64,000 bases of DNA from JAHBTB01 sp964451255. GTDB taxonomy: Bacteria; Armatimonadota; Fimbriimonadia; Fimbriimonadales; Fimbriimonadaceae. The stretch's first letter is position 1; each line of letters starts with the position of its first letter. The stretch lies in contig CAYVHL010000002.1 of the NCBI GenBank assembly GCA_964451255.1, forward strand, positions 186,001 to 250,000, written 5' to 3'. Below are positions 41,042 through 50,468 of the stretch, in pieces. The position numbers were made by a program, and so were the translations under genes. The notes under the pieces are model-generated. The model saw only the letters and a program-made list of their open reading frames with translations. It was not told the DNA's origin and ran no database searches.

Positions 41042-44000
41042 CTAGTTTCGGTTGATCGCCTCGTCGGTGTTGAGCACCGTGCTCGCGATCGCCGTCCACG
41101 TAGCGATGTCTCGAGGGGCCAGGCGGGGATCCGCCGGTGACTCGCCGACTTTCAACAAACTCCTCGCCGCGTCTTCGTGTTCTTCATAGAATTTGGCCCG
41201 TGCGGTCGCCAAATCGGACAAGACCTTGATCTCGGAAGCCTCCGCAGGCCGACAGAGAACTGCCTCGTAGAGCCAGTCGATCTTCGAGCCGACCGAGGGG
41301 CCGCCCTCGCGGATCACTTTCTCAGCAAGTTTGCGGCTCGCCTCGACGTACGTCGGATCGTTCATCAGCACCAGCGCTTGTAGCGGCGTGTCGGTTGTAG
41401 ACCGGCGGACGATGCAGAACTCCCTGGATGGGGCGTCGAGGACTTCCATTGACGCGGGCGGGACTGTGCGCTTCCAGAAGGTGTAGAGGCCCCGGCGGTA
41501 AAGCTTGTCGCCGTGGTCCTGGACGTACGTCTGAGCCGTGAAGTCGTTTGCGCCGGGGTTGATCGCCATCTCTTCCCACAGCCCCTTGGGTTGGTAGGGA
41601 AGGACGCTCGGCCCGCCGATCTTCGGGACCAGCAAGCCCGAGACGGCGAGCGCCTGGTCTCGCAACAGTTCAGCCTTCAGCCGGAGCCGAGGCGCACGGC
41701 TCAAGAGGTCGTTTTCGGGATCGAGTGCGATCCGTTGCGGGCTGGCTTCCGACACTTGACGATAGGTCTTGGAGGTCAGGATCAATTTGATCATCCTCTT
41801 CGTGTCCCAGCCTGTGCGGATATATTCCGTCGCCAACCAATCAAGCAGGGCGCGGTGGGTCGGCCAGTCGCCTTGGACGCCCATGTTCTCGACTGTCTTG
41901 ACGATGCCGTTTCCGAAGAACGTCTGCCACAGCCGATTGACCTCGACTCTCGCGACGAGCGGATTTTGGGGGTCGACCATCCATTGTGCCAAGCCCAACC
42001 TGGTGGGAGGGAAGGTCTTTCCAGGGATACGAAATGCCGATGGCAGGGCCGGGGTGACCTCGACGGTCGGCTTGTCGTATTGCCCGCGTTGCAGGATGTA
42101 GGTCTTGCGCTTGTCCTTGCGCTCTTGCATGACCATGACGTTGGGGATCGCGGACGCCAGTGCCGCCCGGTCGTCCTTCGCTTGCTGTAGGTTTCGCGCC
42201 AGGGTCGTGTACGCCGGGATATTGTCCAGGCAATACAGGCGGGAGATCTCTTGCTTCTGCAAGATGGTCCGGTCACGCTCAGGGATCCGGAGGAGCGCCC
42301 TGGCCGGATGGGCGGCGGCGAGCCGCGCGACTTCGTCTGCCTTCCAAACACCCTTGGCGACACATAGGTCGTCGACCTCGCCCATGAAGTGGTCGTTGTC
42401 GGGTGACCGTCGTCCGATGAGGAACGGCTTGTCAGTCCGCATCGTTCCGGTCAGGTTGTCGTGCTCGACCGAAACCTTGTGCTCTTGGCCGTTGATGTAG
42501 ACCTTGAGCCCGGCGGCCTTGCCGCTCCCGTCGTAGGACATGGCGACGTGGGCCCATTCCCCTGCCTTTAGGACAGGGCCGGTCACGACTTTGAGGGAGA
42601 CCTCGGGCCACTTGTTGATCAGATGGACGAACACCCCCCCGGCGCCATCGACGTAGCAGTCCCAGCCCCGAAAGTCTTTGCTGGCGTCCATGCGGCTGAA
42701 TGGCGAGCCCGCTCCGCTCTGCCATTTGATCCAAGCCGCATAGCTGAAGGAGTCCTTGATGTCGAAATCAAAGACATCGCCGCCGTCCAGGTAGCCCCGC
42801 GCGGCAAAGTTGAGCCCTCCGGTGGATCGACCGAATGAACCTGTGAGCTTGCCTATGGCCTTCGGCACCGGCACCTTGCCGACCGACACCTTTGGCGTTG
42901 TTCCCAGTTCGTAGCGGGCCAGCAACCGGGAGGCCGACACGTCGTCGCCGACGGGCGGCAGCTTCCAGTCCTGGGCGTCCAGCATGTGCCGCCGCTCGAT
43001 GGGCTTCATCTGGGCTGCGGACTCCTTGATACGGCTGTCGAGAGAAGCCAGCTTCTCCATCTGGCCGGGGTAGGGGTCGTCGATGAAGGGCTTGGCGTTG
43101 CCGAACTGGCCGTCGAGGCCGTTCTCGTCGATGTTGTTGAAGTAGGCGAAGAACTGGTAGTAGTCCTTGTTCGTGATCGGCTCGTACTTGTGGTCGTGGC
43201 ACTGGGCGCACCGCATGGTCAGCCCAAGGAACGCGGTGGAGGTGGTGTCCACCCTGTCGGCTACATAAGCGACCTGGTATTCCTCGGGGATCGCGCCGCC
43301 CTCGTAGTCGATGGGGTGGTTGCGGTTGAACCCGGTCGCGACGATCTGTTCGAGCGTCGGATCCGGCAGTTCGTCACCGGCGACCTGCCAAGTCAGAAAC
43401 TTGTCATAGGGCAAGTTCTCGTTGTACGCCTTGATGACCCAGTCGCGCCAGCGAGACATGTGCCGGGCGCTGTCGATATGGTAGCCGTGGGTGTCGGCGT
43501 ACCTGGCGATGTCGAGCCAACCGAGAGCCATTTTCTCGCCGTAGTGGGCATTGGCTAGGTAGCGGTCGACCATCTTTCCGTAGGCGTCGGGCGACTTGTC
43601 GGCAAGAAACCTTTGTACATCCGGTTGCGTCGGCGGCAGGCCGGTGACGTCGAGAGCGACACGGCGGATGAGGGTGCGTTTGTCCGCTTCGGGCGAGAGC
43701 CCAATGCCGAACGCACCTAATTTCTGCAGGACAAACGCGTCGATCGGGTTCGTCCCTGCCGGGGCATCAGGAACCCGGGGCCGCACCAAGGGCTCGTATG
43801 ACCAGTGGGGCTCATACTTGGCGCCAGAAGCGACCCAAGCCCGCACCTTGTCGATCTGTTCCGGGGTGATCTTCTTATTCGACGAGAGCGGCGGCATGTG
43901 TTCGGGGTCGTCCGCCGGGAGGCTCATACGGCGGACCGCCTCGCTTTCATCTGGCTTCCCGGGCACGAACGGCTGCTTGCCGTCGGGTAGTTTGCCGGTT

Positions 44001-44221
44001 CCACCTTCTTGGGTGTCGAATCGGACGCCGCTGATCCGCGTCTCTTCGTCTGGCCCATGGCACTTGAAACAGTTCTCGCTCAAAATGCCGCGGATGTCCC
44101 GGTCAAAACTGACCTCCACCGGTTCGGCAGTCGCCGTCGCAGAGCGGGTGGGCCAGAACGCGACCAAGCCAAACCCTGCCAGGGCCGGGATGACGAGTCC
44201 AAAGGAATATCGCCGTTTCAT
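41042..44221 (-). CDS. DUF1549/DUF1553 planctomycete-type cytochrome protein with LamG insertion
   Basis: The 1059-residue protein has a signal anchor (SFGLVIPALAGFGLVAFW), a PSCyt1 domain with heme motif CFKCH, a DUF1549 domain with a second CxxCH (CAQCH in LTMRCAQCHDHKYEP), a concanavalin/LamG-like insertion (FSYAAWIKW, AGEWAHVAMSYDG, LKVYINGQ) at about 490-640, and a C-terminal DUF1553 domain (QNPLVARVEVNRLWQTFFG, TDTPLQALVLMNDP). It pairs with the DUF1501 gene 5 bases upstream. Such pairs abound in Planctomycetes and are linked to polysaccharide use, but the reaction is unknown. A read-through frame to 45043 covers the DUF1501 gene and is not real. Confidence 0.9.
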   Translation of the reverse strand: MKRRYSFGLVIPALAGFGLVAFWPTRSATATAEPVEVSFDRDIRGILSENCFKCHGPDEETRISGVRFDTQEGGTGKLPDGKQPFVPGKPDESEAVRRMSLPADDPEHMPPLSSNKKITPEQIDKVRAWVASGAKYEPHWSYEPLVRPRVPDAPAGTNPIDAFVLQKLGAFGIGLSPEADKRTLIRRVALDVTGLPPTQPDVQRFLADKSPDAYGKMVDRYLANAHYGEKMALGWLDIARYADTHGYHIDSARHMSRWRDWVIKAYNENLPYDKFLTWQVAGDELPDPTLEQIVATGFNRNHPIDYEGGAIPEEYQVAYVADRVDTTSTAFLGLTMRCAQCHDHKYEPITNKDYYQFFAYFNNIDENGLDGQFGNAKPFIDDPYPGQMEKLASLDSRIKESAAQMKPIERRHMLDAQDWKLPPVGDDVSASRLLARYELGTTPKVSVGKVPVPKAIGKLTGSFGRSTGGLNFAARGYLDGGDVFDFDIKDSFSYAAWIKWQSGAGSPFSRMDASKDFRGWDCYVDGAGGVFVHLINKWPEVSLKVVTGPVLKAGEWAHVAMSYDGSGKAAGLKVYINGQEHKVSVEHDNLTGTMRTDKPFLIGRRSPDNDHFMGEVDDLCVAKGVWKADEVARLAAAHPARALLRIPERDRTILQKQEISRLYCLDNIPAYTTLARNLQQAKDDRAALASAIPNVMVMQERKDKRKTYILQRGQYDKPTVEVTPALPSAFRIPGKTFPPTRLGLAQWMVDPQNPLVARVEVNRLWQTFFGNGIVKTVENMGVQGDWPTHRALLDWLATEYIRTGWDTKRMIKLILTSKTYRQVSEASPQRIALDPENDLLSRAPRLRLKAELLRDQALAVSGLLVPKIGGPSVLPYQPKGLWEEMAINPGANDFTAQTYVQDHGDKLYRRGLYTFWKRTVPPASMEVLDAPSREFCIVRRSTTDTPLQALVLMNDPTYVEASRKLAEKVIREGGPSVGSKIDWLYEAVLCRPAEASEIKVLSDLATARAKFYEEHEDAARSLLKVGESPADPRLAPRDIATWTAIASTVLNTDEAINRN

Positions 44222-44226
44222 AAGCG

Positions 44227-45732
44227 TCACGCCAAAATCTTCTGGACGACTTCGCCGCCCACGTCGGTCAGCCGATAGTCGCGGCCCTGGTACTTGAAGG
44301 TCAGCTTCTCGTGGTCGACACCCAACAAGTACATGATCGTCGCGTTGAGGTCGTGGACGTGGACAGGGTCTTCGACGATGTTGTAGCAGTAGTCGTCGGT
44401 CTTTCCCAACACCATCCCCTTCTTGACCCCGCCGCCCGCGAGCCATATCGAATAGCAACGGCCATGGTGGTCGCGGCCGTAGTTGTCCGCGGTGAGCTGG
44501 CCCTGCGAATAGACCGTCCTCCCAAACTCGCCGCCGAAAATGATGAGAGTCTCGTCCAGGAGGCCGCGCTGCTCGAGGTCTTTCACCAACGCCGCCGAAG
44601 CCTGGTCGACGTCGTTCGCCTGGCCTTTGATGTTCATGGGGAGGTTGCTGTGGTGGTCCCACCCCTTGTGGAACAGCTGCACGAATCGCACGCCGCGCTC
44701 GCTGAGACGTCGGGCGAGCAGGCAGTTTGCAGCATATGTGCCGGGCTTTCTCGACTCGGGGCCGTAGAGCTCGAACGTCGACTCTGGCTCCTTGCTGACG
44801 TCCATGAGGTCGGGGACCGAGGCTTGCATCCGGTACGCCATCTCGTATTGGGCGATGCGCGTGTTGATCTCGGGGTCCATCGCCTCTTCGGCCTTCTGCC
44901 TGTTCAGCTCGGCGAGAGAGTCGAGCATCTCGCGCCGCCCCGCGCGGTCGATGCCGGGAGGGTTGGACAGATAGAGCACCGGATCCCCTGACGAGCGCAT
45001 TTTCACGCCCTGGTGGACGCTCGGCAGGAAACCTGGCCCCCAAAGGCGGCCGAACAGCGGCTGGTCGCTCTTATTAAAGCCTTGACTTATAAGGACGATG
45101 TAGGCGGGCAGGTCTCGGTTTTCGCTCCCTAGGCCATAGCTGACCCACGAGCCGATGCTGGGCCGACCGGGTTGTTGCGACCCGGTCTGTAAAAAGGTGA
45201 CCGCCGGGTCGTGGTTGATCGCCTCGGTATGCATCGAACGAATCAAGGTGACGTCGTCGATGATGCCGCCGATGTGGGGCATGAGGCTCGTGATGTGGGT
45301 GTTGTTCTTGCCGAACGCTTGGAACGGGTGGATGGGGAAGACGCACGGGAAGGAACTCTGCCCGCTAGTCATACCGGTGATGCGCTGTCCGTTCCTAATG
45401 CTTGCGGGCAGTTCCTCTCCGTGATGCTTCTTAAGTTCCGGCTTATAGTCGAAAAGGTCAATGTGGCTGGGGGCTCCCGATTGGAAGAGGTAGATGACCC
45501 GCTTCACTTTCGGTGGAAAATCAGGCGCAGCAAGCGCTCCGTGGAACGTGTTGCCGATCGGTTTCTTGGCCTGGTCTTGCAACACGACGTTTGCAAACGC
45601 TTTGTCCGAGTTGAGGAGCTCGCCAAGCGCGAACACCCCGATACCCGTCGCCGCACGGCCGAAGAAGTGCCGTCGCGTCATCACCAACTCGAACTCTCTT
45701 CGTGGATCCACTGCCAAAAGCTCCCGCCGCAC
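44227..45732 (-). CDS. DUF1501 (sulfatase-like) Tat-exported protein
   Basis: The 501-residue protein carries a Tat signal, TRRHFFGRAATGIGVFALGELL, preceded by a typical 17-residue lead. The DUF1501 core follows: VKRVIYLFQSGAPSHIDLFDYKPEL, HIGGIIDDVTLIRSM, GRPSIGSWVSYGLGSENRDLPAYIVL, ERGVRFVQLFHKGWDHH and IFGGEFGRTVYSQG. The family has an alkaline-phosphatase-like fold, but its activity is not established. The start is GTG; an ATG 17 codons later would remove the lead before the twin arginines but still keep them. It is the first gene of the operon with the DUF1549/1553 gene. TACAGT about 18 bases upstream may be the -10 box. Confidence 0.88.
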   Translation of the reverse strand: MRRELLAVDPRREFELVMTRRHFFGRAATGIGVFALGELLNSDKAFANVVLQDQAKKPIGNTFHGALAAPDFPPKVKRVIYLFQSGAPSHIDLFDYKPELKKHHGEELPASIRNGQRITGMTSGQSSFPCVFPIHPFQAFGKNNTHITSLMPHIGGIIDDVTLIRSMHTEAINHDPAVTFLQTGSQQPGRPSIGSWVSYGLGSENRDLPAYIVLISQGFNKSDQPLFGRLWGPGFLPSVHQGVKMRSSGDPVLYLSNPPGIDRAGRREMLDSLAELNRQKAEEAMDPEINTRIAQYEMAYRMQASVPDLMDVSKEPESTFELYGPESRKPGTYAANCLLARRLSERGVRFVQLFHKGWDHHSNLPMNIKGQANDVDQASAALVKDLEQRGLLDETLIIFGGEFGRTVYSQGQLTADNYGRDHHGRCYSIWLAGGGVKKGMVLGKTDDYCYNIVEDPVHVHDLNATIMYLLGVDHEKLTFKYQGRDYRLTDVGGEVVQKILA

Positions 45733-45824
45733 CCCTGCGGCACGGTTCTACTGTACTCGCAAGACGATCCTACAGGTTCATATTGGTGTGCAAGGCTGTT
45801 AGGATTATCAGCGTCAGGGGTCTC

Positions 45825-46679
45825 TCAGAAGTGGTCGATACCGAGAAACCCCTGACCAAACGTGGCGGTGGCTAGTTGAACGTCCGGCCAAGACATGTCA
45901 AGGGACTTGGCCATCGCGCCTTCGATGTGTTCCTTTCCTGTGGCCCTGACCTGGGGCGGTAAGGCGACTTGCGACGTCATCCGCGTGGCTCCGTTTGATT
46001 TGGCCCAGGTGCCCGCCCCGTTGACCAAGCCCGCCAACTCTGTCGGTGCGCCAAAGGCTTCGATAATGGAGAAACGGTCTCCGTGCCGTTCTGCGAAGAG
46101 GTAAGCGTCTTTGCCCGCCCAGACCAGTCGGCTTGCCGTCCGGAACCAGGTGACTTCCTTCCACCAGGCTGCGTCGCGGACGGCCGCTCCGCGGTGTTCC
46201 ATCACGGATGCCCGGTGGATGGCTTCGACCCTTTCTCGGTCGACGCTAATGCTTGGAGGCGTCGCTGGCCCGGTCGGAATAAAGTCGAACACGCCACCCG
46301 GAATGAGCTTGTAACCGACCTTTTCGTAGTGGGGCGGCACGCCGGTGAACAGGAGCGAGTAACCGCCGCGCATTTCGGCGACCGCCATTTTGAGTAGCGT
46401 CCCGGAGATGCCCTGGCCTCGAAACTCCTCCAAGGTCGCGACGTTCGCCACGCCCTCCATTTGGGTGGTGCACCCTTCTCCCAGGCTGACGACGAAGTCA
46501 TAGACCGCGACGGTCGAGACGATCCGACCGTCTGCCCGCGCCTCATGGACAAGCCTTCTGTCTCGACCCATGGCGTGCCAGACAGGGCTGAACACGTCGG
46601 CCGGCACTCCGAACACGCGCGTCCAGTGGGGCAGGAGACTCTCGATCGACGCGTCCCGGGTTGTCTGGTATTCGATCAT
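45825..46679 (-). CDS. GNAT family N-acetyltransferase (Eis-like N-domain)
   Basis: The 284-residue protein has the acetyl-CoA motif A, VATLEEFRGQGISGTLLKMAVAEM (R-G-Q-G-I-S-G), followed by GYSLLFTGVPPHYEKVGYKLIPG. The second half (from about residue 135) has no clear family; it may be a second GNAT-like or sterol-carrier-like domain as in Eis proteins. It acetylates an unknown amine. GGAGG stands 8 bases before the ATG at 46679, which fixes the start over a longer frame. TATCCT about 34 bases upstream (minus strand) may be the -10 box. Confidence 0.82.
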   Translation of the reverse strand: MIEYQTTRDASIESLLPHWTRVFGVPADVFSPVWHAMGRDRRLVHEARADGRIVSTVAVYDFVVSLGEGCTTQMEGVANVATLEEFRGQGISGTLLKMAVAEMRGGYSLLFTGVPPHYEKVGYKLIPGGVFDFIPTGPATPPSISVDRERVEAIHRASVMEHRGAAVRDAAWWKEVTWFRTASRLVWAGKDAYLFAERHGDRFSIIEAFGAPTELAGLVNGAGTWAKSNGATRMTSQVALPPQVRATGKEHIEGAMAKSLDMSWPDVQLATATFGQGFLGIDHF

Positions 46680-46868
46680 GGTCGACGCCTCCGCGTTTCC
46701 GAAACCGAGATTTAGGATACCGTCCGTGATTTTAGGTTCATCCTGACACTTTGATTCGCCGTCACTGCACCATGGGACTTCCAAATCTCAAGGGCACCCT
46801 GAGAAAACTGCCAAATCCTGGTACTTTTACGAGCTACCGTAATTCCACCAGCCGTGCAAACTAACAGT

Positions 46869-46889
46869 GCCGTGGTACCTCGCCACGGC
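46869..46889 (+). promoter_or_regulatory. Leader hairpin of the second PEP-CTERM gene
   Basis: GCCGTGG and CCACGGC form a perfect 7-bp stem with a 7-base loop 29 bases before the start codon, followed by TTTAG and the purine-rich GAGAGGAAGAAC. It could stabilise the message or control it. It does not match a riboswitch I know. Confidence 0.4.
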
Positions 46890-46918
46890 TTTAGCCTAGA
46901 GAGGAAGAACAAGCCCAT

Positions 46919-47587
46919 ATGAAACGCTTCTACGCCTTGGCCGCCACCCTAGTCGTGGCCGCATCAGCATTTGCTTCTGTCTACACGATCAACGACGGGT
47001 CCGCCGATGATTCCATTGGACTGAACGGTGCGACTGGTCTTCAAATCTACTGGTCGACGTCGTTCACCGCCGTTGCTGGCGCGGAGAAAATCACCTCCGT
47101 TGACATCATGTTTGGCTTCAACACAGGTGCCTTTGCCAAAGACGGCTCACCTGTGCGATTGTCGATCGCTATGGACGCGAACGGCGATGGCATCGCGGAC
47201 ACGGGCGGGGTGATCTCCGATCTGTCGACGACTGTCACCGGTGCCAACACCAACACATTCCAGAACTACGACCTGCCTGACGTCGTGCTCAACGCAGGCG
47301 ACGGATTTGTCGTCAGCGCGATCATCGACAGCAACGCGGACAATCGGTTCCCGTCCACGCAAGACACGACATCGCCTGTGAGCGGCCGAAACTATATCGG
47401 TTTCGACACCACGGTCGACCCGAACAACGTGGCAGGTATCACCGCTGGTCAGGCCGATTTCGTTGAGAACTTTGGTTTGCCCGGCAACTGGATGATCAAC
47501 GCCAACGCGGAAGCGGTGCCGGAGCCGGCGACCATGACCGTCTTGGCCCTCGGTGCGCTCGGCCTCATCCGCCGACGCCGAAGCTGA
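46919..47587 (+). CDS. PEP-CTERM sorting domain protein
   Basis: The 222-residue protein has a signal peptide (KRFYALAATLVVAASAFAS), a beta-rich domain with Asp/Asn-rich loops that may bind calcium (DANGDGIADTGG), and a PEP-CTERM tail: VPEPATMTV, a hydrophobic stretch and IRRRRS. An exosortase elsewhere in the genome would process it. The middle domain is not similar to the first PEP-CTERM protein at 29928. The ATG follows GAGAGGAAGAACAAGCCCAT, a good ribosome binding site. It is a single-gene unit closed by a strong terminator. Confidence 0.88.
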   Translation: MKRFYALAATLVVAASAFASVYTINDGSADDSIGLNGATGLQIYWSTSFTAVAGAEKITSVDIMFGFNTGAFAKDGSPVRLSIAMDANGDGIADTGGVISDLSTTVTGANTNTFQNYDLPDVVLNAGDGFVVSAIIDSNADNRFPSTQDTTSPVSGRNYIGFDTTVDPNNVAGITAGQADFVENFGLPGNWMINANAEAVPEPATMTVLALGALGLIRRRRS

Positions 47588-47616
47588 GCGAGCCTCAGGC
47601 GACCGAGCGTCGTCTA

Positions 47617-47651
47617 AATCGGGGTGCGGCCAAAATGGCCGCGCCCCGATT
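47617..47651 (+). terminator. Intrinsic terminator between the PEP-CTERM and GH94 genes
   Basis: A 16-bp stem with one wobble pair and an AAA loop is followed by TGTTGTTGG. The A-rich left flank also makes it usable for the GH94 transcript arriving from the other side. Confidence 0.88.
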
Positions 47652-47706
47652 GTGTTGTTGGGGAAGTTCAAAGTGATCCTCAACTCCGAGAGTCGTCTCG
47701 AGGCTA

Positions 47707-50148
47707 TTAGCTGCCCGTCAGGATCAAGTCTCGCCGTGAGCCGGTTCCGCTCGCCTTGACCACGCAGCGTCCCCCGACTTCTTGGCCGTCGAGAACCGCC
47801 CGGTATGGGCCGTGTCCCTGTACGGTCACGTGGATCGTGTCGCCCCGGTAGGGGCGGGTCAACGAGAAGCCGGTCATGGTGCGCGGGAGACATGGCTCGA
47901 CAAGAACGCCATCCGGCGTGGGCCGGACTCCGAAAATCGAGCCGACGAGCACCCTCCGCATCCAGCCCGCGCTTCCGGTGTACCACGTCCAACCTCCCCG
48001 GCCCGCGAACGGCGAGTCAGGCCCGTCGACGTTGCCGGGCATGACGTAGGGCTCCGACGCATAGAGGTCGGCGTCTCGTTCCGACCGGACGGGAGGGCAC
48101 ATCCCACGCCAGAGCGCCCATGCCGTTTCTGGGTCGCCTGCCTTGGCGAACGCTTGCACGGCCCAGGTCGAGGCGTGGCTGTAGACACCGCCGTTTTCCC
48201 GCAGGCCGGGGGCGTAGCGGGTGATGTAGCCTACGTACGGGTCGACCTCGTCGAAAGCTGGGGTCAAGAGGAGCGCGCCATATGGCGTCACCAGCCGATC
48301 CTTGACCGCCGCCATGGCCCGCCGGACACGGCTCTCCGAGGCGATTCCCGTCAGCACCGCCCAGGTCTGGGGGTTCAGGAATATCTGGCCCTGAGGCCGG
48401 GTGTGACTTCCGAACGGCCTTCCCAGATCGTCGGTGCCCGCGACGTACCAGTCTCCGTCCCAAGCGTGATCCTCCACCGCCGCACGCAGCGCCTCCGCTT
48501 CCGTGGCGAAGCTTTGGGCAAGCTCGCCGTCGCCGGTCGTCTGCAGGAGCGGCACCAGCCGGTTGAGGATCGAGAAGAGGAACATCGCGTCCCACACCGA
48601 CTCGCCCTTGCCGCCGATCCCCGCGTGGGAGAGGCCGTCGTTCCAGTCTCCCGCACCGATTAGCGGCAGGCCGCGCGGGGATCGCCTGGACAGCGCTCTG
48701 TCGACGCCGCGAAGGCAGTGGTCGAGCAGGGTGCCCCGCTCGAACGGCATGCGTGTGTCCCTGTCCAGGAAGAGGAAGTCTCGGTCCAAGTAGTCGAGGT
48801 CGCCTGTCTCGTCCAGGTAGTCCAGGGTGGCGTGGGCCAGCCACAGGCACGTGTCGGAGTGGTGGCTCTCCACCGCGACCGGTGTGCCCGGGTGCCACCA
48901 GTGCAACACCCCTCCATCTGAGAACATCGCCTCCGCGTGCCGCCCGATCTGGGTCTTGGCGACCTCCGGGTCGGTGTCGAGTTCGCTCAGACTGTCTTGG
49001 AGCTGGTCTCGGTAACCGAAGGCGCCGCCTTGCTGGTAATAGGCGCATCGCGCCAAAATGCGCCCGACCACCGCCTGGTTGGGAAGCCACCGGTCGGCCA
49101 TGAGAGACGCCACCGGGTCGTCGCACGAGACATGGAGCCTTCCACACCGGGCCCGCAGAGCTTCGACACGGGCCTCAAGCAGCTCGTCTGCCAGATCGAC
49201 CGATGTCTCTGCGGAGACGACGAGAGCAGCGTCGCGCGACTCCTCGACGCCCAAGACGAAGGCGACCCGGGCCCGTTCGCCTGCCGCCAGGTGTAACCGT
49301 CCGCGCAGGCCCGCGATCGGGTCGTCCCATCGACCGGTCACCTGTGCCGGACGACAGTCCAGCAGTGCCTCGGGCCGGTCTATTCTTCCGGCAGCCCCGA
49401 GGTATCCGTGCTTGTCGCCGAACCACTCGACCGCGTCCAGCCCCTTGGCGGCGAAGAATCCGTAACGGGCCGGGGGAGGCGCCTCGCGGTTCCCCTCCCG
49501 CAGCCCGGGCCGCTTGTGGGCGATGAATGTGTCGCCCGCCGCTTCCGTGGTGACGAACAGACGGTGGAACTCGCGGTGCCATTGCTCCTGGCCACCGAGG
49601 TGCCAGTCGATGAAGGAGCCGAGCAATAGTTCGCGAGGGCGGTCGGTCTCGTTCCAGATATCCAGGAGCCAGTATTCGCGTGTCCCCGTCTCGGGAACGA
49701 ACACCGTTTGAGCGGTCTTGACCCCGTGTCGCTCGCGTTCGAACACGGTGCGCGCCAGCCCATGTCTTACCCGGTCGGATCCGGCGACCCTGTCCGGGCC
49801 AAATGTGGTGCTCCAGACTTCTTGTGCCGAGGGTTCGGCCAAGTAGAGCCACCGACCATGGTTTTCGACCGCCAGGTCTTGTTCCCAACGGGTCAGTCGG
49901 AACAACTGGCAGTTGCCCGCCCAGCTGAACCCGCCACCCATCTGGCTGACCACCAGGCCGTACTCCTCGTTCGCGAGCACGTTCACCCAGGGTCGGGGGG
50001 TGAGCACGTCTTGGACGACGTAGTCGCCGGAGGCGTCGAACGATCCGAAGCGGCTGGCCCCTAGGCCAGCCCACGCGTTGGCGCGCGTCACCTCGGCGTT
50101 GTGCGAGACCATTTGGGCACGTCCGTCCGGCCAAGCGGCCGACACCAT
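47707..50148 (-). CDS. Glycoside phosphorylase, family GH94 (cellobiose/chitobiose phosphorylase-like)
   Basis: The 813-residue protein has the GH94 N-terminal beta-sandwich (VNVLANEEYGLVVSQMGGGFSWAGN) and an (alpha/alpha)6 barrel with the general acid Asp504 in GAGDWNDGLS. YRDQLQDSL, HWWHPGT, SDTCLWLAHATLDYL and GGVYSHASTWAVQAFAKAG are other landmarks. The enzyme phosphorolyses a beta-linked disaccharide in the cytoplasm and yields a sugar 1-phosphate; the specificity is not clear. ATG 50148 lies 3 bases, and GTG 50145 lies 6 bases, after TAGGAT, so the second may be the true leaderless start. Confidence 0.9.
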   Translation of the reverse strand: MVSAAWPDGRAQMVSHNAEVTRANAWAGLGASRFGSFDASGDYVVQDVLTPRPWVNVLANEEYGLVVSQMGGGFSWAGNCQLFRLTRWEQDLAVENHGRWLYLAEPSAQEVWSTTFGPDRVAGSDRVRHGLARTVFERERHGVKTAQTVFVPETGTREYWLLDIWNETDRPRELLLGSFIDWHLGGQEQWHREFHRLFVTTEAAGDTFIAHKRPGLREGNREAPPPARYGFFAAKGLDAVEWFGDKHGYLGAAGRIDRPEALLDCRPAQVTGRWDDPIAGLRGRLHLAAGERARVAFVLGVEESRDAALVVSAETSVDLADELLEARVEALRARCGRLHVSCDDPVASLMADRWLPNQAVVGRILARCAYYQQGGAFGYRDQLQDSLSELDTDPEVAKTQIGRHAEAMFSDGGVLHWWHPGTPVAVESHHSDTCLWLAHATLDYLDETGDLDYLDRDFLFLDRDTRMPFERGTLLDHCLRGVDRALSRRSPRGLPLIGAGDWNDGLSHAGIGGKGESVWDAMFLFSILNRLVPLLQTTGDGELAQSFATEAEALRAAVEDHAWDGDWYVAGTDDLGRPFGSHTRPQGQIFLNPQTWAVLTGIASESRVRRAMAAVKDRLVTPYGALLLTPAFDEVDPYVGYITRYAPGLRENGGVYSHASTWAVQAFAKAGDPETAWALWRGMCPPVRSERDADLYASEPYVMPGNVDGPDSPFAGRGGWTWYTGSAGWMRRVLVGSIFGVRPTPDGVLVEPCLPRTMTGFSLTRPYRGDTIHVTVQGHGPYRAVLDGQEVGGRCVVKASGTGSRRDLILTGS

Positions 50149-50249
50149 CGCATCCTACCGCAGAACCGGTTCAGTAGGCGGAAACCGAGTGATTTATCGA
50201 CGAAATGTGACGGGTTTTGGCCACAAAGGGATGGAAAGTGGGATACGGA

Positions 50250-50325
50250 TGGTGGGACCGGCGGGATTCGAACCCGCGGCCAAGTCGTTATGAGCGACCT
50301 GCTCTAACCGCTGAGCTACGGTCCC
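50250..50325 (-). tRNA. tRNA with CAU anticodon, probably tRNA-Ile2
   Basis: The cloverleaf is complete on the minus strand: acceptor GGGACCG with CGGTCCC, D arm GCTC/GAGC, anticodon arm GGTCG-CTCATAA-CGACT, and T arm GCGGG-TTCGAAT-CCCGC. The anticodon is CAU; discriminator A and an encoded CCA follow. The CTCATAA loop in a strong stem and the G1-C72 pair resemble tRNA-Ile2 (lysidine-modified, reading AUA) more than elongator tRNA-Met, but a search is needed to decide. It is not initiator: the three G-C pairs at the base of the anticodon stem are absent. Confidence 0.9.
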
Positions 50326-50385
50326 GGCCAGCCCGACAGTGTACCTGCGTCGCCTTCCGCCTCCATTCTGGAGTGCGGGGGGCTA

Positions 50386-50407
50386 TGACCCCGCTTTGTC
50401 GGGGTCA
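50386..50407 (-). terminator. Hairpin downstream of the tricorn-like gene
   Basis: TGACCCCG-CTTTGT-CGGGGTCA is a perfect 8-bp stem 61 bases after the protease stop and before the tRNA. No T-run follows on the minus strand, so its strength is uncertain. Confidence 0.45.
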
Positions 50408-50468
50408 GGGTTGATTGACAGCCCTGGTTCCCAATAGACCGGTCTCAGCCCGTGCACTCCAATGGCAG

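Noticed and set aside
44222..45043. N-terminal extension of the DUF1549/1553 protein
   Set aside because: The extension overlaps DUF1501 in another frame; a signal anchor marks the start at 44221.
46725..46918. Riboswitch (for example c-di-GMP type) or sigma-54 promoter before the second PEP-CTERM gene
   Set aside because: Neither the conserved GEMM core nor a TGGCAC-N5-TTGC element is present.
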